NCBI GenBank assembly: GCA_021018995.1 | Contig: CM037588.1 | Span: 84,045,765 to 84,109,764 of the forward strand | From: Chloranthus sessilifolius | Taxonomy: Eukaryota; Streptophyta; Magnoliopsida; Chloranthales; Chloranthaceae | Length of the DNA: 64,000 nucleotides | Direction: 5' to 3' | The notes under the pieces: generated by a model | Told to the model about the DNA's origin: nothing | The model's input: only the letters and a program-made list of their open reading frames with translations | The model's database searches: none | Shown here: positions 12,106 through 23,684 of the stretch, piece after piece | How positions within the stretch are numbered: the stretch's first letter is position 1 | How the letters are laid out: each line of letters opens with the position of its first letter | Program-made: the position numbers and the translations under genes

Positions 12106-12788
12106 TGGTAGATAACTGTACATTATGTTTTTATTTCATAGTTTTTTCTTAGTTTCTTTGTTTCTGTTTTTATTCATGATTTGTCTCTTTTCGCATGGTT
12201 TAAATATGCTCCAAGTTAAGTCGCAAAGTAATAATTATCTTTTCGCAAAGTTCAATTTACTTTTCGAAAAGACTCTGGATTGGTAACGAACTGCTCGAAC
12301 GCAAGGATTTGCTTTTCGAATAGTTGGTTCTGAAGATATTTTCTTTTCGAAAAGATGTTTCTGAAGCTATTAACTTTTCGAATGGTACTGATGCCATTCG
12401 CAGTTGTCAAAAGGTCTATTTTGGAACTTTTCGAGAACTTAAAAAAGGACTTTGTGAAATAAACTCTGAGTATATTTAAACCCTTTCGAAGAAAGGGTTT
12501 CATATTCGAAAGCATTCTGACGAGCGACCTGTTCCACAGAAACCCTATTTCTTTCTTTCCTTGCGCGATTTGAGAATCTTGCTACACTTTTCTTCACCTT
12601 TGTTCGATCATTTGAGTTTTCAGAGAAGGATTTTAGCTTCTAGTCTGGGGGATTTCTGCAAGCAAACAACACGTTCAATCAATAACCCTAGATTTCGGTA
12701 TTTCTCTGCACATTCTCTCTATTTATCATTTGGAAAATTTGATTTTGTGTCAGCATCAGTTGTGGGCATTTTCATACATCAATTTAGA
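12106..12788 (+). other. Leader between integrase and env-like ORF, with motif cluster
   Basis: Non-coding apart from short chance ORFs. At 12215-12520 it holds about 12 CG-centred units (TTTTCGAAAAG, TTTTCGAATAG, TTTTCGCAAAG). These are the variants found in this element's LTR at 17325-17520, but not in LTR A. From 12540 the sequence is C/T-rich like a 5' UTR, ending at the ATG at 12789. In Athila elements the downstream ORF is thought to be reached by a spliced or separate transcript; that is family knowledge, not seen here. Confidence 0.6.
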
Positions 12789-15268
12789 ATGGGAAAAGCG
12801 GAGAAATCATTGGCTGCCATGTTCCCAAAATCCTCTGCTAAGAAAGTTAGCAAACCTACCCCAAAAGGAAAAACCAAAACTTCAGCCAAAAGAAAACTAT
12901 CTATGGATAAAGCGGATAGGGTGGAGAAAGGGAAGAAAGTGAGACATGAGGAACCCATCCCTACTGCTGCTAGTCCTGAGCCCCGAAGCTTCCTCCTCCT
13001 ATACATTTGGTACGCAAATCCATTCATTGAAGCTCGGTTAATTCTGAGTGATTGTGGACGAAACTTTTTTCGTCAACAAACCGGATTGCCTATTATCTTT
13101 AAGATACATAAGAGATGCCTCACTAAGCACTATCCTTACCCCCCTTCCAAAGAAAATTTACCCACGAATGGTGAAGTTATGGTACCAAAACCTAGTCAAG
13201 GTCACTGAAAGAGATGCTGATGTCCCTACCCTGGTTATCTTTATTGATGATTGCGATCTTACTATCACATTTGAAGACATAGGGAATGCTTTGGGGATCC
13301 CCTTCCAATTTGATCCTTCTGGTCCATTGGCTGCTCTAGAAACAGCCTCCTTTAGAGAAATGGCTGTACATTTAACCCAAGGAATTGTGGGCACTGGATA
13401 GTTCATCATGAGGAGAGACCTAGCCCCCCAATTTCTATTGATGGATTCCATTTTGAGGGGAAGTTTTTATGTCACCGGGCACAGCCAAGAGAAGAGAACA
13501 CCAATTCTGGAGGCTCTCTTTCATTTTCATAAGGGGCAGTTTTTCAATGCCCCTATGTTAATTTTTGAAGCCATGGCTGATATTAGTGCCAAGTTGAAAA
13601 AGGAGCAGAAATTAGCTGGCCTCCCATTTGGAAGATTGATCACAACCCTCCTCAGAGCCAAGTTTGACATTGATAACGAGGAGCCATTTGAAGTTATTGC
13701 TCCTCACAATTTTGGGAAAAAGGCTTGGACTACAAGCCAAGCCATGTTGAGAAGAATGAGAGAGGAAGGTGAACCTGCACCTACAGCTGTTAATGAACCT
13801 GCCCCTGCAGTTCCCTTAGAACCGATTTTGCGGAACACGTGGTGACCAAAGCTCTTTAGTCGCACCACTTATTGAAGCGACTCTGCCAGACCATGGTGAC
13901 CAGCTCTTTAGCTGCACCCATTTTTGAAGAAACTATCCTTCCCATGGTGACCAGCTCTTCAGCTGCACCAATTCTTGAGGAAGTTGGCCTTTTACCCTCC
14001 TCCCCTAATCTAGCCCCTGCCACTTCACCTATCCCAGCTGTCCCATCTCCCATACCCTCCATTATTCCAATTGTAGATTCCCCCTCTACACCAACCACTC
14101 CAACCATACTCACACCACCAATTTCTCCCACCAATGCCCATGTTTTGGCTGCAGACTTTATTGCACCATCTCCCTGCACTCCTCTGCTCCAAAGCCCTCA
14201 AATTCACACTGCTCATTACACACAAGTATCCCATACACCGAACACAGCCTTTCACTCTGAGGCTTATTCCTCCTTAATGGGATCTATTTTTGAAATCGTG
14301 GGGCTTGAACCTATCCCTATACCTGACCCTCATCATTTCACTCACTTACCTACTTCTCCCTTTACAACCATTGCACCTCCACCCTCCACTTCAGTTGTAC
14401 CAGTCCCTGCTATGCCCACCTCTCCCCCACCTGCAGCTATTAACCAAATACTTGCCTACCTCCAATCCATTCAAGCCCAACTACAACTCAACACAGAAAA
14501 CCAACAGACCAATGACCTTCTCCAATCCTTAGCCTCCACATCCCACACAACCACCATTACCCCCTGCATTCATCAAGTTGATTCCCATGCTACCCAAATC
14601 GAACCGTAGGTAGTATTGGTTGATCTGCCCACCCCCACCACTACTACCCATGCTACCCAAACTGAACCAGAGGTCCCTCTGGTTGCATCCCCTTCACCAC
14701 TCCTCACTTTCTCTCGAAAGGTGCCACTCAGACCGACCCTGAAGTCCTCCTTCTGGACACTTCTTCTCCCCCTCCCACAGCTGGGACACCTTTGGTCCCC
14801 TACCATTCCATTCCCCTTCCCAGATTTGCCACCCTCAGAAGAGCCATGGAAGAAAATCCTTATATCTGTAGAGATGTTCTAAAGGGGTTAGCTGATTTAC
14901 AAGCCTACATTCGAACCCCTTATGAAAACCAGATTCGGAAGTTGGAGTTATTTATGAAATTTGAGAGAGAGAAAATGAAGGACTTGCTGGGTCAAACCTT
15001 TCAGATGGTTCGGAGTGAGCAGCACAAGGTGACCATGTTGCAAGCACAGCTTGACCAGGAATCACAAATACACAAAAGCATTGGCAAGTACATTGGCCTC
15101 ACCAAAAAGATCAAATCAGAGGAATACACTGAGCTGCAAAACACAATCCAGGAGAAAGCTCAATCAAGTTCAGACTCCAATACTGATTCTAGTTCTGATT
15201 CTGACAGTGACTCCAGTTCTGAGCCAATTGAACCAACTTATGATACAGATTTTGACCCCAGTTATTAG
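12789..15268 (+). pseudogene. Env-like accessory ORF of Athila element B (broken)
   Basis: Starts MGKAEKSLAAMFPKSS followed by a Lys-rich stretch (nuclear-signal-like). The conserved core runs from about 13048 to 13845, with blocks LWYQNLVKVTERD, FIDDCDLTITFEDIGNALG, LILRGSFYVTGHSQEK-like and KKAWTTSQAMLRRM. A stop at 13399-13401 splits it. A long Pro/Thr/Ser-rich part follows (13872-14609). The last block (14792-15268) is predicted coiled coil (MKDLLGQTFQMVRSEQHK) with a Ser/Asp-rich acidic tail. Frames change near 13040, 13860 and 14700. No signal peptide or membrane segment is evident, so 'env-like' is positional. Confidence 0.75.
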
Positions 15269-16983
15269 ATCACATTGTACTTATCTGTGTTATGAGTTTG
15301 TAATATAAAATTCTATTTTTCTTGTGTAATTACTGTGCATTTCTGTCTGTCTTCTTGTCATCATGAATTTTTTTCTTGCTTATATCTTTTCTCTGCTTTG
15401 GACCAGTGTGGATCCGGCTCCCCTTTGGTTTGGGGGTGTGACAGAAATATCAATAATCAATAATTGAGTTAACATCAGTACAGCTTATGATCAGTAGAAT
15501 TTTTGAAAATAAAGTAATTTCACACCTGCTGTTTTGAAAAAAAAAAAAAAAAACTTTTTGAAATTAATTTCTAGTGTAATTCTAATACTTTCATGAAGTG
15601 AATGTCAGGAAATTTCCAAAAGAAAATTGATGTTTTAGTAAACCTAAAAAGAAGGAAAACAAAGGAGGATACACCTCGAATTTGATAAAAAACCACACCT
15701 AGTGAGGTTTGGGCACAAATGTATTCTTTGGAGGTATGAATTGGCCATTTTTCGCTTTTGGGATGATTGAATCAGCTTACTTGCACTAGAAGTTACACAT
15801 ATCCAAATTGAAATAATTTGATAGCACGTGATATTAAAGACATGATGTCTGACCTCCTTTGGGACAGTTTGAACCTTACAAAGCCCCACCTTTGAAACGC
15901 CTTGATACACACCATTTGAGTACAAATCTAAGATTCCTTTGAAACCTCATCCAATAACCTCATCAACTTCATTTAGCCTAACCTCACTCCAAGAAGTCAA
16001 GATAAAGAGAAGGAAGTCAAGAAAGGAGAATTGAGTAACAATTTGATAACAAAAGAAGGGTACAAGTTGAAGGCAATGATGTAACAAAGGAGAAATGTGG
16101 CATTCAGTCAATGCTAATTTGAAAAAAAAAAATATTTGAGCAAAACAAAAAGAGAGAAGGCATTTCATTGGAAGTTTGAAAAAGAAAGAGGAAAAAATGG
16201 CCACTTTGGCTCTGGAAATTCAAAGAAGAAAATGAAAATATCTTTGTAAAGAAGGTTTGTATATCACCTCCTTACCTTGACTTCTCAAATTTGAACACCA
16301 TTCCACCCTTTATTCTTGAGAAATTTCACCCATAAGCCACATTACAACCCCAAGAAAGTCCTTCTTGATCAATGATGGATTGAGCTATCACATGGAGATA
16401 AGAATTTGTGTAATCTATGGTGAAAAGAGCAGAATTCGAACTAAAAGCAATGCCTATGCTCATGCTTACATCCTATTTGAGGGTCAGAATCGCTCTTGAG
16501 TCGTGTGATAGAGTACAACCCTCTTACTTGCATGTTGAGTGAAAATCCTGGTGAGAGTTGGGTTTGAAATCAACTCATTGGGGTAACATCGAAGCTGGAT
16601 TCCTAAATCGAAGGCAAGTCGCATTCAGAATTTTCTTGTAAATAACCTTTGACATAAATTGGCTGAGTAGTAACAAGAATTACAGCAGAATTTTAGTTTT
16701 GAACTGATGTTTTTCTTGAAAATCTTCTTACAACATGACTGATGCAGGTGTGAATAATCAGATTGGAGGAAAGTTCGTTTATGTAAGATGATCTTAACTG
16801 ATTTATTGAAGAAGTTTGTGGGTACCTTCACTGAAAACCCTCAGGAGACTTCACTCCTCCACTAGGGATCACCTAGGGGTTTAAAAGGCTTGTTGCATAT
16901 GCTAAATGCAACTATGCTCCCTATAAAAGTGGCTTTTTACTTTGTTTTTTAATTTTGTCTTTGCTCAGGGACTAGCAAAGCTT
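15269..16983 (+). other. Non-coding 3' region of Athila B with an extra PPT-like motif
   Basis: GGTTTGGGGGTGTG lies at 15427-15440, about 1.55 kb before the true PPT; element A has the same pair 1.65 kb apart. An A-run sits near 15536-15552. The 16820-16980 block (CCTCAGGAGACT, CACTAGGGATCACCTA, GGGACTAGCAAAGCTTA) matches 4630-4780 and 23500-23680 and is a conserved sub-PPT module of these elements. No gene is seen. Confidence 0.65.
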
Positions 16984-16996
16984 AGGTTTGGGGGTG
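16984..16996 (+). other. Polypurine tract of Athila B
   Basis: AGGTTTGGGGGTG lies directly before the LTR start TGTTGAGAACTG. Confidence 0.75.
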
Positions 16997-17324
16997 TGTT
17001 GAGAACTGAAAAATACCATTTTTCACCCCTTAACTTGAGTCTTGATAGACCTTTGAGAGAACTAAATAAGTGTTTTAAGTGCTTGTGTTGCAGCTAACAA
17101 TAAAGACAGGCTTAACCATAAAAACAGCTTAAAAGTGCCAAAAAGATGACAATCCATGTCAATCCAAAGGAAGGAAGAGAAGAAAAAACCTCACTAGCTA
17201 TTGAAAGGTCTGAATTGAAGAGACAAAGACCTGGTCTCAACCCAGAAAAGAAGTATGGAGCAATTCGAACAGAAAAATGCACTACAGAGTACTTTTCATA
17301 AGAACTCAACTGCTCAAGAAAGAA

Positions 17325-17520
17325 CCTGAACTCTGCGAAAAGAACTAAAACTCCAGGCTTAGCTTTCAAAGAGCATCTGAATTCTTCGAAGAGATGATTG
17401 ATCTTTTCGAAAAGAAGAAAACTCAATTCGAATAGAACCAGAACATTGCGAAAATAGTTTCAGGAGTTACAACACCTTGCGAATAGTCCCCTAAGCTATG
17501 CGAAAAGGTATTATGGAGAT
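17325..17520 (+). repeat. CG-centred motif cluster in LTR B U3
   Basis: About nine units: TGCGAAAAG, CTTCGAAGAG, TTTTCGAAAAG, ATTCGAATAG, TTGCGAATAG, ATGCGAAAAGG. It lies 350-550 bp upstream of the TATA box. The same variants occur in the leader at 12215-12520. Confidence 0.7.
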
Positions 17521-17874
17521 TCCCAGCTTTTGCAAGGGCAATTCAGTAATCTGTTTCACGCATCCCAATGCATTTAAAAACCTAGGGACATTCCAGAGGA
17601 TTCTAAGCATGAAGCGAATGCATATTCCACCCCACGTGAGCACCTAGAGATGAAATAACTTGGCGGGAACTTCTAGAAACTCTAACAGACTTTCAAAATG
17701 CATAACAGAATTGATGCTTTTTCTCACCTGATTGGCTGAACCAGATCGAGGAATTCTAATTGGCCAGAATAGATCTGGAACCTCGTGCTCGACTACCATT
17801 GGTCAATACAGATCTGAGCACTTCTGATTGGTTGATACACACTAGAGCTGGACTTAGGGAAAACTATAAATAGA

Positions 17875-17882
17875 CGAACCAT
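17875..17882 (+). promoter_or_regulatory. TATA box of LTR B
   Basis: TATAAATA, about 880 bp into the LTR, at a place comparable to the TATA boxes of the related LTRs. Confidence 0.5.
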
Positions 17883-18879
17883 TTGCCCAAGTGGGGCATC
17901 CAGATTTTGAGTTTCATTCCTATTCCCCCATTTCCAAATCAGATAGTTTGTCTGAAATCCCTGTAATAGCCTCACTTTTTACTTGCAATTGAGAGCTGTG
18001 AGATACTTCTGTAATTCAAAGGAGAGTTGTATTCAAGACTACAAATCTGAGATCTGTTTAAGCTGTGCTCTGTAATTGTAATGGTGAATTTGAAAAGGTT
18101 GCTGTAAACCGTGCATTCTCCATTGGACTCATGTTAAGGGTTCCCTCTGATCTCCTTATTGCATTAGACTCCTTTAGATTCACTGTTTTTCTTGCAATTT
18201 CCCTTTATTCATTAATCCTGTGAGAGTTAGTGTTTGTAACCTAGTCTCTCACGGCATTTTCAGTGATGTTTCTTGTTCTAAATTAAGGATTTGGATTAAA
18301 GACTATTGGATGGTTTGTGGCCATTAAAGTGGACAGACCATAGCCATAAGCGTAAGCTTAATCCTTGAATTAGATTTATTTCTCTTACATCTACGCTTGT
18401 AGCCAGATGAAGATTGGATCACCTCTCAGTTGAGCTGCAGTCATTCTCATTAGATTTCAAGGACCAAATCAAAGTTAGATATTACTTCTCCGTCTTTTAT
18501 AAGTTTACCTCAAACATTCCCCCAACTCGGATATGGATCATTTAGTTTAACTTCTACTTTTATCATTTAGTTAATGTGGCAAATTCAACCTCCCCATCTT
18601 ATGTGCTTTCTAGATAGGATAAGAGGCCAGATCTGATAGCTCAGATCTGGAGGTTTATCTTGCATTTTAGACAAATTCTCTGTGGACGATCTTTTACTCA
18701 CTTACATTTAAAACTTGCTACAATTGGCCCTGATCTTGCAGGCTAATTCACTTCTACCTGTGCTGATATTTCTTTACTCTTTTTAATATTCTAGATTCAT
18801 TATAAGTTAGCAGTTGCAAACCTGTTTTCAAAGCACACATAAATCAAGCACACTTAGAAGCAACAACACTTACCCTTGT

Positions 18880-19320
18880 CACCGACAAATCGAAATGATT
18901 TCTGCTTTGGTGGACGAAAAGTGACAACTTCTCATAGGTAGTCAACGCTCGCATGATAAGCGGATAGACAATTCATGCCAAGGAGTATATCGAATCCTTG
19001 CATATTCACCAAAATGAGATCCGTCATTGTCTTGTGATCCTCAACTCGTACAATAATAGATAGGCAACACGTGTCAATGGTCACTGAGCTCCTCGTAGGA
19101 ACTGACACATCTAAGATAAACTCCAATGGTTCGGGAATGACCTTTAATCTTTCGACAAATTTTGGAGTCACAAACGAGTAAGTAGACCTTGGGTCTATCA
19201 GAACTCGTGCATCACAATGATCACCGTTGTTTTCTTGATGTAATTGTAAGGTACCTTTAATAATACACATACTAGATAACATGCTTGGCAATATTAAACA
19301 TTCATACAGTACAACCCTAA
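18880..19320 (-). pseudogene. Retropepsin-like protease, active site lost
   Basis: The minus strand reads ARVLIDPRSTYSFVTPKF and, 60-70 residues later, FDILLGMNCLSAYHASVDY. These are the two landmark blocks of a Ty3/gypsy aspartic protease that cuts the polyprotein. The usual catalytic triplet D-S/T-G is D-P-R here, so it should be inactive even before the other damage. A stop follows the VDYL block. The next part (VTFRPPKQKSFRFVGDKG) is the start of the protease-RT spacer. Confidence 0.75.
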
Positions 19321-19399
19321 TAGGTCAAGTTTATCTATGTACCTTCATTATCTTAAAAGCCATTAAAATAAATTAAACATATCTAAACGCTCATACCTT

Positions 19400-20665
19400 G
19401 GATCACGTCGTTAGTTGCCTGGGCATGCTCAGCGGTTAATTCAAATGCACGGCTAGGTATGGTAGGTCTAGTGGATCACGTCATTAGTTGCCTGGGCACT
19501 CCCGAATCATATGGCCCATCTTTTCGCATTTAAAGCAACCCTCGATGCCCCGTCTACAATCTGGAGTCTTATCAGATTTGCCACAACAGGGACACGTAAC
19601 CTAGGGACTTGAAGATGCTACTCGCGAGAACCCCTGAGCAACTGATGCTCTCGACATTTGAGTCTGAGCAGGGCCCTCAATACAGAAAGGCCTCACAGGA
19701 GTAGATACTGGCGGCCTGGAATAATTTGGGTAGGCAAGTTGTCTTGAAACTAGAGCTGGTGGTGTGAACCTCAACTTTTTATTCCTCGAGTCATAGTCAC
19801 GTACTCTCCCTTTACCTGCCTTGTTCTTGTTTTGTTGATCCCACCTCTTATACATATTGTTTATATCCCTCTCCGTCATAATTGTCTTACCTATCACTTC
19901 GGCATAGGTCTCGAGTTCCAACATCGAAATTCTTTCTCGTACATTTGGCCTTAGGCCTTCTTTAAATGTATTGGCCTTCATCTCTTCCGTGGCCACTAAT
20001 TTCGATGTGAATCTCGATAATCTCGTAAACTCATTACCATACTCTAGTACAGTCAGATTTCCTGACTCTAAATTTGTAAAGTCTTTCTTTAGTTGATTCC
20101 TCACTGGCGTGGGGAAATATTCTTTGTTAAACACTTGAACAAACTCCGCCCAAGTCCATAGGCCATGAGAATTTTCAACCTCTCTCTTTCTCAATACTGA
20201 TTTCCACCATGGATCGGCATCACCCTCAAGTCGGAAGGAAGCACAACTAACTTTCTCATCCTCTGTACTCTAGAGTCTCTGTACAAGTTCCTCAATCTGG
20301 TTTAAACATTTTTTTGCTTCTAGCGGATTCGTCTGTCCATAGAAAGTAGGAGATCACAATCTCCTAAAGTCCATAAATGATGAGGGTAATAGTGCTAGAG
20401 GAGGTGGTGGTGGTGGCTGCTGATGGTTCACATTATTGGCAGCCAGTAAGGCCATCTGCTCAGCCAATAATGTAGTATGCTGAGTTTGTTGGGCCATGGC
20501 AGCAGCCACTGCCTCCATGGCTTGAGCCATCCTGCCTTCATTCCTCTGATCCCTTTCTTGAGGAGGTTGTCTCTGATCTCTGCCCGAACCTAAAGGGATA
20601 TCATCTATACTCCTTAAATTTCTATGACAACCGCCTCTAGGGCATCCTCTACCTCTCGAATCCAT
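19400..20665 (-). pseudogene. Gag of the chromovirus-like element (copy 2)
   Basis: The ATG at 20665 opens MDSRGRGCPRGG, then QQTQHTTLLAEQMALLAANN and a proline run. The gag fold follows (FVQVFNKEYFPTPVRNQLKK, TVLEYGNEFTRLSRF at 19601-20194), then a basic linker and an intact CX2CX4HX4C knuckle (CFKCEKMGHMIREC) near 19500-19550. The reading is interrupted near 20200-20350 (a stop in the DEKVS..LEYRV region) and after the knuckle. About 75-80% of residues in the fold are shared with copy 1, so the two are separate insertions or a duplication. Confidence 0.82.
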
Positions 20666-20777
20666 CCTAATCTATTACAATGAAACAAAAGTTCCATTAA
20701 CAAAAGTCCCTATACTCCAACAAAATCTTAAACATCCAATCAAATCTAAGACTTGTCAGAAATTTCTAAAGTCTAAT

Positions 20778-20790
20778 CTTTGATACCAAC
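20778..20790 (-). other. Primer binding site, initiator tRNA-Met type
   Basis: The minus strand reads TTGGTATCAAAG right after the LTR end GGGCTATCACA. The usual iMet PBS is TGGTATCAGAGC, so it carries at least one change. Confidence 0.65.
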
Positions 20791-23112
20791 TGTGATAGCC
20801 CAAATTTCCTAACCGCAAAACTCGGACTGTGGGACCAACGCTAAGGACGATCCTGGAAAGGAACACTTGAAACATCCACACGTAAATCGAAAACAATAGC
20901 TAAGCAATTTTAAACATCGTATGCAAAAAGTAAATCTCCAATTCTATATCTCAAAAGCACAACATAATGGTTCTAATCCCATGTAAAAACTCATGGGAAG
21001 AAGAACCGAGAAGAACCACCGGTGATGGCCGACCATCACCGAAACATGGTTCACAAAAGAATTATACATCCATCCTAATGTATATCCAAACTCCTTACAT
21101 TGCCAAAAATATATATACAAAAACCCATACTGTAAACCATTCATCAAAGCCGGACCTACCCGTGCTTTGCACAAATAAAACAATCCTCAGGATGGGGCTC
21201 TAAGTCCTCCTCTAAAGGCACGTACTTGGAGTGCTCCCTATCCAGGTCCTCAGCACCTGTATCTTCACCTGTTCCTGTTATGTATTGTCGAGGAATTAGC
21301 TTCATCTAAGCTTAGTAGGAAAAAATTAATAGCATGTGTATCTTAACAAAAGTATATATCTCATGACATGTTCGAAAACATGATTTTTCTCTTAAAGATG
21401 CATAATTTCAACGATGATTGAATGAAACGAAGTATATTTTCTAAACTTGGAAAACTTATCACATGATCTTCTACTGATTCACATAACACGAAAAGGAAAC
21501 TCAATGTGCTTCACTTAAATTATCCCTCGAACATGTATAGCATTGAGCCCCCGATGGAATACCCACCATCGTCGTTCATTTGAACCATTTAGACATGGTG
21601 GGCAAGGTCGGAACAATGATGGACGCTTGTGCCGAACACAATTTACCATTGGCCAGTAGGATTCACAAATTCACAAAGGTTGTATGGATATCCCGCTGTA
21701 TTGGTCACGGATATCCCGTCACATCGGTCACCAATATACCATCGTGTCGGCTAGGTATTCACATGAAACCTTAAATCACAGTGTATAATTTATAGTTTAG
21801 CACCGTGTGATGTGATAATTATAACTAGGCTTCAAAACTTAAAGCATATGCCTCACACACACTTATTATACATTCCGAATGAGTCTTTAGAAACTCCACA
21901 TGCTTATCACATTATAGAGTTGAATCTTGAACGATTCATCACAAAGTTAACACACTTATCTTGACATGGTTTCCGAAACACACACATGCTTACTCATTTA
22001 CAACTCAATGCATTCAAAGCAAACACATCATATCATAAAGCACATGCTAAACATATCAAATGCACATGATATAGAGATTTCCCTATGTCAATGAAGTCAA
22101 ATGGAAGTTCCTTAATCCGATTTAGCCACTCACATGAACATGGCTATGCTCACACCTAAACGCATTCAATTTATAACCCATGTGTCAGAAGTGATGTAAG
22201 ACATGAAGACATAGAGCCTCCCCAACTCACTTGAAACAAATCAAAGCAAAACTCTGTATCTGGCCAAACCATTTGATCGATTTCCAAACTGATCAAACAG
22301 TTTGTCCAAATCATTCGATCGGTTCCAAACCGATCGAATGGTTTACTCACTGAGAAACCAAGCCCTTTTTCCCAGTTGTCCCAATCCGATCGAACGGTTC
22401 CAAACCGATCGAACGGATTCACCAAAACATTCGATCAAAATTATTTTCGATCGAACGATTTTCCTTAGAAGTTAAAATACTTGCTCCTTTGACAAAAGTG
22501 ATTGGACATTCACATATTTTAACGAACGATTTTGCCAAATTCAACACATTTGTGTGCTCTAACTTCCAGATCTCAACTTTTTCTTAAAATTTAACTCCCT
22601 TCTCTTCTAATTTCCACTCACATACTACCCAACTAATTTACACAAACTTAAAACCCAATTAGAACAATTTCTTACCTTTTAGATAGTCAGATTCTTAGCC
22701 CCAGGTGCTCAACTCAAGCTAGGTTCCAAGATTGAAGCCTTTGATTTTCACGATCCAATTCCAAACACTAACGTAGAGTCTTAACTCCTTGCATTCACGC
22801 TCACACACATTCAAGGCGCCCTTTCCTTCTCTCTCTTCTCATTTACTCCTCAATAACCAAGGGCAATAGGGTAAAATTCTCTTAGCCTTTAGCTTTTATA
22901 CTTAATGTCTCTTACTAAAATGTTGAGCACATACAACTCACTTCGGTGTATGCCCTTTCTCAATGGTTCCTACATATACCATTCTTTCCTCATCCACAAC
23001 TAGTCAACTATTTCACATCATTTACTTATTATTTTATCTTACTCAATGAGCGACCAGTCAGCATGCCCCTCGAGACGTATCGTTCATAGGTCAATATTTT
23101 TGAGTCTTTACA
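20791..23112 (-). repeat. 5' LTR of the chromovirus-like element
   Basis: The minus strand starts TGTAAAGACTCAAAAATA at 23112 and ends AATTTGGGCTATCACA at 20791, giving TG..CA borders and 2322 bp. The PBS abuts the inner end. The outer edge is judged from sequence style and the change to Athila-like 3' sequence at 23113, so it may be off by a few bases. Confidence 0.7.
22255..22465 (-). repeat. CG-centred motif cluster in the chromovirus-like LTR
   Basis: About ten units: CGATCGAACGG, CGATCGAATGG, ATTCGATCGG, some as mirrored pairs such as CCGATCGAACGGTTCC. The cluster starts about 650 bp into the LTR. The unit differs from the Athila LTR variants but has the same CG-centred palindromic style. 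Confidence 0.75.
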
Positions 23113-23684
23113 CGAACATTGCAGTAAAATAAGATAATATTTTTCTTGTATGTCCCCCGTTTTGCATAATGAGGACATTGTCCTATTTAAGTTTGGGGGG
23201 AATATACATATCATTTTTAAAAAAAATTTAAAAATAAAATATATTAGTATATATTAGTACAGTTTTTTTTTCTAGTTAATCATTATATGAGATTTATAAA
23301 GAAAGTATAAAAATCTGAAATTCTTAGCAATCCATCATAGTAGTAGTTCAAAATCAATATAGAAACAGTTTCAATGATGGAAAGCTAAGGGTAAAAGATT
23401 ACAAGATTTTCGAAAAGTACTGAATATATAATGATTAACTGAAAAATTAGTATATAAATTCTATATTTTGAAATATCCAAAAACATTTGAAGTTAGTAGG
23501 TAACTTTACTGAAAACCTTTAGGTGACTGCAACTCCTCCACTAGGGATCACCTAGGGGTTCAAAAGCTTGTTGCATCTGCTAAATGAAATCGTGCTCCTT
23601 ACGAAAGTGACAGTTAAATTTATAGTTTAGATATTTTATATTTTCTTGTTTGCTAGGGACTAGCAAAACTTATGTTTGAGGGTG
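23113..23684 (+). other. 3' internal end of a third Athila-like element (C)
   Basis: A PPT-like AAGTTTGGGGGG at 23189-23200 follows GAGGACATTGTCCTAT. The conserved sub-PPT block is at 23500-23680 (CTCCACTAGGGATCACCTAG, GGGACTAGCAAAACTTA). The final PPT-like TGTTTGAGGGTG at 23673-23684 has one A in the G run. The two motifs are only about 0.48 kb apart here. Confidence 0.65.

Larger units (their letters stand above)
10730..18865 (+). mobile_element. Athila-type element B, 5'-truncated
   Basis: The retained order is the end of pol (integrase), a leader, the env-like ORF, a 3' UTR with two PPT-like motifs, and the 3' LTR. Gag, protease, RT and the 5' LTR are missing, and the left end joins a minus-strand LTR and PPT. 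The integrase C-terminus has the Athila-type phrases [17 protein letters not shown] and FPGKLRSRWEGPYTV. The right end is the LTR terminus near 18865. Confidence 0.85.
16997..18865 (+). repeat. 3' LTR of Athila B
   Basis: Starts TGTTGAGAACTGAAAAATAC and ends in AGAAGCAACA at about 18865 (18868 is also possible because of a CAACAACA run). A TATA box is at 17875. The GGCCATTAAAGTGGACAG phrase at 18323 is the single-copy form of a block doubled in sister LTRs. To its right the minus-strand protease reading frame starts at once, so the LTR edge coincides with a break in the chromovirus-like element. Confidence 0.75.
18870..23112 (-). mobile_element. Chromovirus-like (Tekay/Del-type) element, 5' part
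   Basis: Reading right to left: 5' LTR (23112-20791), primer binding site, gag, and protease. RT, RNase H, integrase and the 3' LTR are absent; the sequence breaks at about 18870 against LTR B. The Tekay/Del placement comes from the gag and protease phrases and LTR style and is moderately sure, since no chromodomain region is present. Confidence 0.75.

Noticed and set aside
13856..14255. Minus-strand ORFs opposite the second Pro-rich region
   Set aside because: Same antisense shadow effect as in element A.
8226..18868. One composite element bounded by inverted LTRs
   Set aside because: LTR at 8226 and LTR B differ greatly in motif core and sequence, flanks CTACC and CTTAC/ACACT do not match, and both are 3' LTRs with their own PPT. 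Two elements brought together is simpler.
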